A stretch of DNA of 64,000 nucleotides, from NCBI RefSeq assembly GCF_000471905.2, contig NW_006494943.1, forward strand, positions 5,753,478 through 5,817,477, read 5' to 3'. The notes beneath the pieces were generated by a model. It made no database searches and was not told the DNA's origin. It was given only the letters and a program-made list of their open reading frames with translations. This document shows, one piece after another, positions 1-11,819 of the stretch. Source of the DNA: Amborella trichopoda (lineage: Eukaryota > Streptophyta > Magnoliopsida > Amborellales > Amborellaceae). Both the position numbers and the translations under genes were made by a program. Within the stretch, counting starts at the first letter, position 1, and the number at the start of each line of letters is the position of its first letter.

Positions 1-182
1 ATTAATTTCATATTTTACTAGAAATAAGCTTTATTTCACTATACATATTTTAATAGACCAAATTTTATATAGAAAACTATACTATGAAAATCGAAAATAT
101 AATTAGAATAATTTTAATAATATGCAATATTATTAGTCAACATGAAAAATTAAATTCAAAATAAAATATCTCATAAATGGAT

Positions 183-311
183 TTTATATATAAGACTCTT
201 AAAATAGTGCGTTTGGAGTTTAAATATCGGGTGCATTAGCAGTCGCCGCAACTCGTGTCAGCTCCATTCTCCTTATCGCCCCCATTGCTCTAAATCTCAG
301 AGAAAGCCAGA
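183..311 (+). promoter_or_regulatory. Probable ISU1 core promoter and first untranslated exon
   Basis: A TATATATAAG box lies at about 185-194, which would put the start of transcription near 215-225. The following GC-richer stretch ends in a good donor (CCAGA followed by GTAAGT, intron from 312). A plausible acceptor is CTCAG at 1206-1210, just before a GA-rich leader that runs to the ATG at 1273. This suggests a 5' UTR intron of about 0.9 kb. The TATA box and splice sites are seen; their use is inferred. Confidence 0.4.
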
Positions 312-1272
312 GTAAGTCTTCTTTTTTTTATTTTTATTTTTTAGAGCTCAAAGAAGATAATTCCAGATCTAAATGATATATATATATATTTCTTTAAGCT
401 CAAACAAGATGAACCCAAGTCAACAAAGAGCTTTTTATTTGATTTTTGGTTTCTTTTTTGTTTCCCCCCCTGGTTATGCTCAAAGAAGAAAACCCCCATA
501 TTCACGTAGTTTATTTATTTATTATTTATGTTTTTATTTTTCTGGTCAAGCTTAACAGAAGAAAACCCTTGGTTCATTGCTGTTTTCTTCTTCTTCTTCT
601 TTTTTTTAACTGGTTATATATGTATTTTTTGTAGCTGGTTATATGAGTTTATTTATTTTATGGCTGGTTATACGAATTTATTTTTTTATTGCTATTTATA
701 CCACCAATAAATTTGATCACCGCGTAATTGGGCCGAGCTTCTGGATAAGGCATTCCCAATCGTGAGCAATATCTAGGTTTTTATCACCTCTCTCCCTTTC
801 TAACATCTGTTTGTTCCAATTTTATTTCATGTTTTGATAAATGAGTCAATTGCTTGTTTCTCAGGTTCATGTCTTCATATTTTCAATATTGTTGCATCCA
901 TAATCTCTCTTTTGCATACTTTTTATTCAATCTTTAAATTTTCAGGCTAATCAGGAGCATTTTTCTGGCTAGATTTGGTGCTGATTGATGAAAGATTGAT
1001 CAATTCACACACAAAAATATTAATGTACTTCAATAAAATATACTCATTTCAGATTATGTACTCTGTCCATTTATTCCTTTTCTCTTTAGTAACCTGTTTC
1101 TCTTGGGAATTAGAGCTTATGCTTCTTATTATAACCATTATATGATTTGGGCTTGTTGTCTCTTTGTTTTAATATCGAAATGATTATCATTGGGAGCATG
1201 ATTGTCTCAGAGATTCAGAGAGAGAGAGAATAAAGAGAGAAAGCCATTGCTTCTCTTTGCTCCAATCCAAAC

Positions 1273-1573
1273 ATGTTGTCACAGGGGAGCCGAAAATTGG
1301 TTTTAGGGTTAGGGTTAAGGCAAACTCAAGCCCCTGTTGCAGGAGGAGCCCTGAGGCTCTATCATGAGAGGGTGGTGGATCATTACAATAACCCTCGCAA
1401 CGTTGGATCCTTTGATAAGAATGATCCAACAGTGGGTACTGGACTTGTTGGTGCCCCTGCTTGTGGTGATGTGATGAAGTTGCAGATCAAGGTTGATGAG
1501 AGCACTGGAAAGATTGTTGATGCTTGCTTTAAGACCTTTGGTTGTGGCTCAGCTATTGCTTCTTCTTCTGTTG
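1273..1573 (+). CDS. ISU1: ISU1 coding exon 1
   Basis: Carries the transit peptide and the first two cluster cysteines. It ends at GTTG, with donor GTTAGT at 1574, leaving a split Ala codon. The TTAGGG-like string near 1306-1319 is simply codons for Leu-Gly-Leu. Confidence 0.95.
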
Positions 1574-4500
1574 GTTAGTATGCTTTCTTTCTGTTTTTTT
1601 GCTCTTGTTTTTGCAAAATTTTCATGGGTTTTTGATGGTATATTGAAAGGAATTGCATAATATGGGGTTACTGAATTTGGTTTTGGGGGTATTATTAATT
1701 AGGTTGGGGATGGGTCAATGAGTGGATATTTGATTAAAGAATTCATGTATTTCAGTTTGGTTTGTATTGATATTCACACGCAAGGTTTCAAAAAACGCTA
1801 GGCGGCCCCTAAGCGGCCTGCCTGGCGCCCAGCGCCTAGGTGGGCGCCCTGCTGCTCAAATTCTTAGTTTTTTTTTATATATTTGTTATCCAAGTGCACA
1901 TATATGCATATATTTATGTCAAAATTTGTAATTTATTCCAAAATTTGAACCATACAAAACATTTAAAAGTCTAATAAGCTACTGTAAGGTCTCCAACTCT
2001 CAAATTCAGAAATTCTCCATATTGGCATATTCCATATCCATAAAATAAACCATAGTAACATCCAAGATTCCAAGTCTTCAACTCTCCAAGTCATCAACAA
2101 ATTGACTTCCAAAACTATAGAAAAACCAGTAAACCACACAACGAAATAGTCCAAAAAGGCAAAAAAATTACAAACCACATAACTAAATAAATATCGTTCA
2201 AACTCCAACTGTCTAAAGCCCAAACCAAGATGGTGCAATAAAGATTAAAGTTACTTCAAAAGAAGAGAGAAGACAATCAAGACATCAATAAGAATCAAAA
2301 TCATCATCTTCATTGCCTTCCTCTGCATCAGAATTGAGGCTGTCATCATCAGAATCATCACCCTCTTGAACATATTCCTCTTCTTCTAGAGATTCTTCTG
2401 AATCTGTCTCCTCTTCATTTATCTCCCTCCGCGAAGTACCAGCAGAAGAAGTTGCTCGAGTGGCCCTTCTAGGATCAGAAGCTTGCCCTGAAGCCTCCTC
2501 GACCATTTCCCATGTCAAACCCTCCCCAGGGAAGACCTCCTCAGTACCAGGGTCACTAACTAGCCAATCTGAAGCATTCTCCATATCTTTCGAAGAGATA
2601 GGGTCCTTCTTTTGCTGGTTTTTTTTCTCCTTGAGCCTTTGATTCTCTCTAACAAAAACCAAGTCATTGAGCTTCCTTTGCTCAAGCTTATTTCTTCTCT
2701 TTGTATGCACCTATAAGGAAAAATAATGCATAAGTAACTATTATAGGTCTATGATCTTCTTACCTTTTATGAATCTATATTACAAAATGAATATGAACTT
2801 ATAAACAAAAAAAGCATATAAAATTTTATTCCTTTAAAATAGTAAAATACCATCTCAAACGAACTCCAATTGCGCTCACAACTAGAAGAGGTAGTTGTCA
2901 AACTCAAGATCCGCATAGCCATCTTCTGGAGGTTTGGAGCGCTACTCCCATGTTGTCTCTACCATTGGGCTGCAATATGTGGGCAACCTTTATAAGTAAT
3001 TTAGGTATTTAGCGTTATCAGAACTTGAAAGAAAATTATAAATTTATAAATTATCAATTTATATTTTATAAAAAAAAAGTACATAAGTCAAAGGAATATT
3101 ACCTGGTTCGTCTTTGTTTCTTTGCCTTAATGCCATATCTTTCCCAAATGACATTAAAGAACACTTGTACGAAATTAGCTCTTCAATTGATATCTTATCT
3201 TGGATATTTGGATCGGGAACTAATTTCTCAAGGCACTCATTAAAGCCATCCATAATTACCCCTTTTGACTAAATATCTGCATCTGCATAAAAGAATTTGG
3301 AGTTCAAGTAGTACCCCGCTGCATGCAATGGTTTATGGAGCTGCCGATAATCCCATTTATCATCTATAATCTCCCAAATTGGGGCATACTTCACTGCATC
3401 ATTGCCCACATTCTTTGCAATCTCATTCTTAGCCCTTTCCATTGCATCATATATAGAGCCCATGGAGGGCTTATCAGCATCAACCAAGCGCAAGACCTTC
3501 ACCAAGGGAAGAAATACTAATATCGCATGCTTCACCCCACGCCAAAAATATTTCGAAAAACTAATATCTCGTGTCTTCTTTCCCTTGGCATCTCTAGACC
3601 ACTTACACCTACTCCACTCCTCTGAAACAAATATAGACCTTAATGCGATCCTCCTGCGATCCTCCTCTTATACATGCTCTGTCGACTAAGGTAGGCGGTG
3701 GCAAATCTAGTGACCCCTGGCCTCACTTGCTCTCTCTTTTTTGTAAACTTGCGCATCATGCTAAGGGTAAGTATGTGACTGTATATGAAGATTGTAACCT
3801 CCTTAGCCTTAAAAATAATTCCTTTAATAGGAGGCAATTCACCAACTGCCTCAAGCATAAGATCTACGCAATGTACAGCGCAAGGAGTCCAAAATATGCG
3901 AGGCCTTCTTTGTCGAAGCAAATGACCTGTAGCTAGATTGGGAGCAGCATTATCTGTGACCACTTGAATTTCATGTTCCTCCCAACCTCCTCAATACCCT
4001 TATCAATGAAAGAAAATATATAATGCGCATCATGAACATCATTGGAAGCATCGATTGAGCGGAAAAAAATTGTACCCGGGGGACAATTTACTAATAAATT
4101 CATGTTACTCCTCCTCCTCCTATCACTCCACATATCTGTCATCAAAGAAATCCCAAATTTAGCCCATCTCTCCTTATGAGTATTGAGATATTCATTAGTA
4201 TACTCGACTTCTTTCTTCAGTAGTGGCTCTCCAATCTCATAAGGAGTTGGAGCTTTCAAACCTAGCCCAAATTGTCCAATTGCTTCCAACATTGTATGGA
4301 ATCTATTCAAACTAGCAATGTTAAAAGAAATGCCTGCATGATAAAACCACCGAGCAATATACTGAATCACTCTGGCTTTATCTTCCTTTTTAAACCTATT
4401 TTCAATTTGTCACCTGTTTTTTCCCTTGCTTTTCTCAATTACTGTCTCAGGGCTAAGTGTAAAGAAACTATCTATAGGCCTTCTCGTATGAGCCTTCTGA

Positions 4501-7500
4501 GACCCAAAAGCCCTCTTGGTCTTAGAGCTTTGAGTACCAACCAGGGCTACCTCTTCTTCCCCCTCTTCATCATCCTCTTCTTCAGTTTCAGTATTATCAT
4601 CAAAAATATGAAACTGAAAAAGATCTAGGACTTTCTTACATGGGGCGACATCCTTTTTTTTTGCAATTTTTTTAGTCTTCTTCATCATCCTCTTCTTCAG
4701 TTTTAGTATTATCATAAAAAATTCTGCTATATTCTTTTTTTTTGTAATTTTTTTACTCTTTTCAGCTTCAATGTACTCCAAAATTTCTTTCTTTACAAGA
4801 TCTGGGACTTTCTTGCATGGGGCGACATCACCTCTAATATCAGCAAGATGTTTCTTAAATCTATTTATGCCGGCATTAGAAACATGTCCACAAAAATTGC
4901 ACATAATTTTATTTCTGTCATTCTTATCAGGGTTAACACAATATTTTCATCCCGGATCTCCACCCCTAGTAGACCCCGCAGAAGACATCTCAAATTGAAA
5001 AAATAAATCTCAAATAAAGATTATAGACTGACCTTTTTTACCCAATATCTGATCTTCAATGTTGGCTATCTCAGTCGAGCTACGAATCAACTTAAAAGTC
5101 TTCTAATACCACCAATAGCACCCTAAAAATAATTTCAATAAGAAAAACAAACATTTTCAATCCACAAGAAGTATTTTCAATTCTCAGCAATTGCTTTTGA
5201 TTCTCATAAATAAGTTTAAGATTGAGTATTTCTTGTTTTTTTTTTCAGTTTGGGGTTGAAAATAAACCCCTAAACTTATTTTATACAAACTTGGTGGTCA
5301 AAATGACCTTTTTGCACTTTTAGGCGTAGTTATAAAAAAAAAAAAAATCGTAAACTGTGCCGGGTGCCCGCCTAGGCACCCGCCCAGGTACAGCCGCTCG
5401 TGTTGGGGCGCCCAGGTCCAGGCGTGCGGAAAATTTTTTTTGGGCACCTAGGCGCCGGGGAGTCCCGTTTTTTAAACATTTTTCACACGTATTAGGTGTA
5501 CGAAAGAAATTGACAAGAATTTGTTGTTGAATTTTTTGCATTTTTCCTTCTTATGTGATTAATTTATCATTTCATTTATTTTTCTCACGGTATTAATGTT
5601 TCTTTACCTTTTTTGTTTCAGTTCCTTATTAAAAGTTGATTTTGTTATAGAGTATTTTTCATTCATGTTATGTTATCCTTTTGATTTGTGGTTCAGGGTT
5701 AAGTATATGATATTAGTTTATTTTTTGTTTGTGTTTGGTTGGAATTTTTCTTTGCAAGCAGTGGTTTTTATTTTTCCCTCTCTTAATGGGCAATTTTGAT
5801 TTATTTTTGCTGTTGATGTGGAAATCAAATTCCCATTTTCAACATGCCAGCCTTATAGAATTTGTTTTTTCTTTATTTTCTTGGGTTATTTGGTTTCGAG
5901 TTATGTTGTCAAGGTCTTGTGTTGGTGGAGTTGGAGCTGCTTATGCCGTGTCTAATTATTGAGACTAGTACTTTGATTAATTGAGCTCTCAGCTGGCTAG
6001 TCTTGAGTTGAGGCTACATCTGATATCAAAATACTTGCTTTTCAACTATTTGAGCACAATGAAAAAGCTAGTATCTGTGTTATCCCATGCATTTTCTTGT
6101 TGAAGTTTATTCCCTTTTCCCCCCATCTTCTCTGGACCGACAGAAAGTAATTGAAAACAAATGAACTTCTATGTAGTTTGCCTCATCTATAATTTCCTCG
6201 TATGCTTCCATGGTGTGGTTTGTGTTTTTTTTGCCCCTTTAATCACCTGTCTAAAAAGAGAAAGAACAAGGAAGTTCTTAGATATGTTACACAGATACAA
6301 TCTTGTATTTGGAATCTTAGTTCTAAATGGACTAATATTTTTCCTTTCTATTTGTCATAAGGTGACTTTCTTTTTAACATATTTGTGGGTTGGACTCCCT
6401 TGATTATCAAAACTTGTTTTAAGCTGATAATTGTGATACTGTAAAAAGCGTATTTTGGGTTAAATTCTTATTTCTGTCTTGATGAGGTTTCTTGAGATAT
6501 GGTGCTCCTAGGTGGAGTTTCATGTGATATTTTTGGGGAGTAACTGATATGCAATCTTCCTCTCTCTTCTTTATTTGGAGTTTTAGAAATTGGTTTACAG
6601 TATGTGCTTCTTTTGGTGTTTTTAAGTTCTGTCCCTACTAGTTTCAGATGGATGCTTATCATTTTATGATTATCAAAATTGTCATAGCTTTTTTTTTATC
6701 TATTCTTTTGTCTAACACCTCCACATGCTATCAGATTCATTCTTAGGTGGATTGTCTTAATTATACAGGGAATATATATTGGTTTAAATGGATATTTTTG
6801 TAATAAATTGATTGTTTCTGTTCAACATTTATGCTATTACAAGAAGAAGAAATATTCTCTTACACCATCTGGTAACGAGATAAGTATTTAATCGTCACAA
6901 AATTCTTAATGAGTAGAATGATGTATGGCTTTTGCCTTGGGAAACTGATTTAAAGGTTGATGTTTTGATAACTGTTTTGCAGCTACTGAATGGGTGAAGG
7001 GGAAGCCAATGGAGGAAGTATTATCAATCAAGAACACGTGAGTTCATGTTCTCCTATCTTTTATTAAATGTTAGACCTCTGAGATTTGCACTTGGAGAGA
7101 GTGATATGTAATTGCTAATTTCTTTATCCTTCTTAGGGAATGTGTGTGTGTGCACGCATGCGTGTGTGTGCGTGCATCTGTGGACACATCATGCGTATGT
7201 TATCCACTTTCTCACTGTTCTCTATGCTTTGTGGCATTGGTTATGTTTGTGATGTCTGTCTTCTATTATTTACACATGCAGATGTCTATAGAATTTCTGA
7301 TTGTGTATCAACTTCCTACTTCAATGTCTTACTACTGATTTTAAGTTATGTGCCGGTGCTGGATCCTGGGCTAGTAGTTGCAATCTAGTATATGCGATTA
7401 TTGTTCTGTTACATGCAATAGAAAGTTTTGGTACGTTTTATGTGGTGTTTTTTCTCACCGAGCATTAAGATCCTGTATATGCTCATTTAGTTGTCCAGTT

Positions 7501-10500
7501 ACAATATCATTTAGCTGTCCTGTTAGAATATCATTTAGCTGATTTTGCATGGGGAACCTGCAAAATTGTAAATTTGCGGAAATTTTTGTATGATTAGCAA
7601 ACAAATTTATTCCAATTTAGAGTTTGATTTAGTGGAGTATTTGTGGGCCATATTGTGTTTGAACCTTGTTATATACAAGATGAACTGTTCTGCAACAACA
7701 TATACTAGAAAATCTAATTGAACATTCAAAAAACATTTATACAAGAAAACCTGAACCTTTTTTGCAATTGCATCGTGCAATTCTTTGGAATTAGAGTTGA
7801 GCTTTGCAGTAGTGCAAAATGCATTCAAGCTTTGCTGCAGTAAGGTGGGAATACTAGAGATCCTATCACGCATTGAAGGACGGGACAATTTTAAGGTGCT
7901 TGCAATTTGTTTAAAAATTGATTTCATTTCCCTGAAATCCTTAAAACTTGCGCTGGGCCATGAAGTCATTTTCTCAAATGCGCTGGAACTTGGAGGTGCT
8001 TTGTTTTTTTGACTTTGTGCTTTGTTTATTGTTAGGTGCTTTATTTAGTGTTATGTTGGTAATAACTGAATAAATTATGAACTTCAGATGCATATCTACT
8101 AAAATTAGCTTCGTATGCATATTGGTTTACCTAGTTTAGGTAATATTAATGACTTCTACCAAGTAAATATATTTATTAGATACAAAAAAAAAACACTTTT
8201 GCATGCATGGACAAGTTGACCTGCATACAATCACAATGAAGAATATACTGCTCTCATGTTTTCTTAGGATTATGATAACATATTTTTTTGTATCCTCCCA
8301 TTTGTGAAGAAATGAACCTTTCTTTGGGATAGACATCCAGTTTAACTTTACATTTCATTGTAGTGGTAGGTATCCCAGTTTGTGTGAGGGAGGTCAAGAG
8401 TTTGAATTCTTGAAATGTGTCCCCAGAAAATCAAAACAAGCTTACTACTCCTATCATTTCTAAATTTACTCAAGAAAAGCCCTGTTTTCTTGTGATGGTA
8501 AGGAAATATTTCACACAAATCGTAGGTGTGATTTCTAAACTGCTGTGCTGGATAGTGGGTATTTCATGGCCTGAGTGACTACCATTGTCAATATAATGTT
8601 GGGAAAACAAAATAAAAGAAATAAGACATTCTCTTGAATTGGTACTTGATGGATAATAAATAGAATGTGGCTTGAAAAATAAATCATAAGTAATAAAGAA
8701 GGAGGGAAATGTAAGATAAGAATAATAAGGTGAGAGTGCTATAAATCCAATCACACATTGAAGAATGGGACAATTTTTGTACGGTCATGCAAGGTGATTG
8801 CAATTTGTTCAAAAATTGATTTCATTTCCTGTTTGGTGGGATTTGTGCCTGCGCTGGGGCATAAACTGACCCTTCTAAAATTCTGAATCAGATTCTCACT
8901 TTATGAAAGTATATTTGAAATAATTGCAAAAGTTTCAAATTCACTAATTTTGCAAAGTTTTATCTTTGTTAATGAATAAATTGCATCATCTTGTTGACTA
9001 GCAATGCTTTGATATTAGATAAATTCCTGTTTAGGAGTTTTGAGATAATAAAGAATTAATCTGTGGTTACAATTCTGGAAAATGCATCATCATCTTGTTG
9101 ACTAGCAATGCTTTGATATTTGATAAATTCCTATTTTAGGAGTTTTGAGATAATAAATAATTAATCTGTGGTTACAATTCTGGAAAATTTAAACCAAGTG
9201 AGATTAACTATATTACTTATGAAAAAGAACTTCTAGCCATAAAAAATGGCTTAAAAAGATTTCATATTTTTCTTGCTCCTGAAAAATTTCTTATTAGAAC
9301 CAATAATCACTCAGTAAAAGCTTTCTTAAAAATAAAAAAGGTGAAGAAAATCCCAGGAGAATCAGATGGTACAATTTTATATGTCAATATACCTTTGAAA
9401 TTGAACATATTAAAGGTATCAACAATGTAATTGCTGATTTTCTTAGCAGGGAAAGTCCCTAAACAAAGAACTATGGGAGATAAAAGAAAGGGTAAACAAC
9501 CCTTTCTACCTCCTCAGAAAAAAAGAAAAACTTTATGAAGGGATTCCTAAACCAGGGAACATTCAGTTTAGAGAGCCTAGACAAGCCTCTCAGCAGCATC
9601 AACATTTTGCTCAAATCTCAAATTCTCAACGGTTCTCTTTTAAAGATATTTTGAGATTACAAGAGCAATTATGCTTATCCCAAACTAAACAAGTTGCGGA
9701 TTTTTATAGAAACCCAGATATCACTTCTGAGTTTTATCATGAATTAAATGCTCTATGGAAATCCCATATTTCACAAAATAAAACACAATTTAGAAAAAAC
9801 ATGGGAAAGTTTCTAAATTGTTAGCAAAACAATAAGTTAAAACCAGGAATTCGCAAAACCTATCTTTTCATATGATTAAACAAATGGACTGGGAAACAAA
9901 ATTTTCTTATGAAATGATAAATAATTTTCTAATAATTTCAGAACAGCTGGATGGCCAATCCAGAGATTCTATTTTTGAAAGAATTAAAAGAATTTGCCTT
10001 TATGAAAAACTAAAACTCCCATATGACATCTTTCATGAGCATATTGAAATTAGGCTAAACAAGCCTGAAATAAATATTACTAGAATACTAACCAAGTATG
10101 ATGGTAATCTTATTTATGAATCCAACAAAAACCCAAAAATTGTATTTTTCCTTAATCATGACGATTGGGAAATTGAACCAATTGAATGGGGACCTGTGGA
10201 TAAAATCATTCTCGACCATCAAGATTCGATAAAATTTAAAAAATTTTCAAGGATGATCAAAACTATAATTTATGAAACTACCAAAAACTGGAAGTTTCAT
10301 AATTATATTACTTTAAAAATTTACAGTTCAGTAGGCTGGACTAGCCAAGCAAAGTTTTTTCAACCCTATCAGATTTGGCTTTTGCGAAATGCCACAGATA
10401 CTGATTTCTCTTTTTGCTCGACAAACTGGGACAAAGCCGATAAAATACTTTTTGATACAGAAAACTATTGTTTAAAAAACCTTGAGATCATAAAAAATAA

Positions 10501-11785
10501 AGCTCAACAGACAAAAAATTTACTTGAAAATGATGAAAGTTGGTTCAGTGTTGTAGACAGTAGAAGACTGTTCATAACAAATTTTGAAGTATCCTACAAA
10601 AGAACTAAACAACAATTGCCTGAAGTCTAATAGTTCTTGGACAATCGTATAAAACACCAATTGAACTTCCAACAATATCTAATTCCTTTTGATGAACCAG
10701 AAGGACCAAATAGTCCAATGCCAAGCTTCAGCTTCGGCAGTGTAGTCGAAGCCAATATACAAAATATGATGGAAGACTGACACACGTAAGCAAGATGGGA
10801 CCCGAGATAAGATTAAACCAGTACATTCCGGATAAAGAAGACAGTATGCAAAGATTTTCTTTAATAAAACATATGCATGTAGTCTGCTTTGTGATGAGTG
10901 CTAAAAAAGCAAAAAAGGCCTACCTTGCAATGAATGCAAAAAACCATGAGTTTTTGCATAAAACTATTCAAAAGAAGAAATCTTTGATGAACCCTCTAAA
11001 AGACCACTATACAAGTGAGACTTACTGAATGATCATGAGATGGACGATCGACTGCAAACACTATTCAACACACGAATCCATAGGAATAGTATCGAATAGT
11101 AAAAATACTATTCTTTTGTGATGATTTACCTGACCAAATATTGTAGCTAACAATAACCATCTGAAGAAGCATCAAATTATCTGCAAAGCCCATCACCTTG
11201 GCGGAATTAAAACTTTTATTTTAAGTTCAGATCAAGACCTTCGCCTATAAATAGAGGATACCCCTCTCAGTAAGGGACCAGAGTCTCATTCTAGCTCTCT
11301 CTCTCTCTCTCTTTGCATTATTGCTTTATGAGAACCACTTCTCAGTAGTTTGTAAACCCATGTATTTAGTCTTTTTTTTTATTGAAGACCGATTGTTAGA
11401 AGCCATCTTATTAGTAATCCAAGTACCCGTATTTGGTGTTCCGCAGCCGATTGCGGAACGCTAAATATTTGGAAATTTGGTGTTCCTCAATTTCCAAATA
11501 TGGGCATGATTAAAATTTCTATTGTAAAATAACGCAGTAGTGTAATTTTCAGGTAAAGAATATTGGGTTAGAGCCAATTCAAATACGGGTTATGCCCTTT
11601 GAATTATGCAATGCACCACAGTTTGAACTAAACCACTTTGATACCAATCGGTTGCGGAACACCAAATACGGGCACTTGGATTACTGATAAGATGGATTCT
11701 TACAATCCGTTTTACATAAAGAGAAAGACTAAATACATGGGTTTACAAACTACTGAGAAGTGGTTCTCATAAAGCAACAATGCAA

Positions 11786-11819
<34 letters not shown>

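Larger units (their letters stand above)
9037..11460 (+). mobile_element. Endogenous pararetrovirus copy A (3' half)
   Basis: A Caulimoviridae-derived piece in the gene's orientation. It holds the end of the reverse transcriptase/RNase H gene, a downstream reading frame, a TATA-box promoter region and the sequence leading to, but not including, a clear primer-binding site. The same segment occurs in reverse at 11640-13890, so A and B form a large inverted repeat with a spacer of about 180 bp. No integrase is seen, as expected for a pararetrovirus. Confidence 0.82.

Noticed and set aside
1303..1322. Telomere-like TTTAGGGTTAGGGTTA string
   Set aside because: It lies in ISU1 exon 1 and is explained by codons of the transit peptide (Val-Leu-Gly-Leu-Gly-Leu). 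No array.
7140..7388. 82-codon Cys/Val-rich frame
   Set aside because: TG microsatellite in ISU1 intron 2; no homology, no context.
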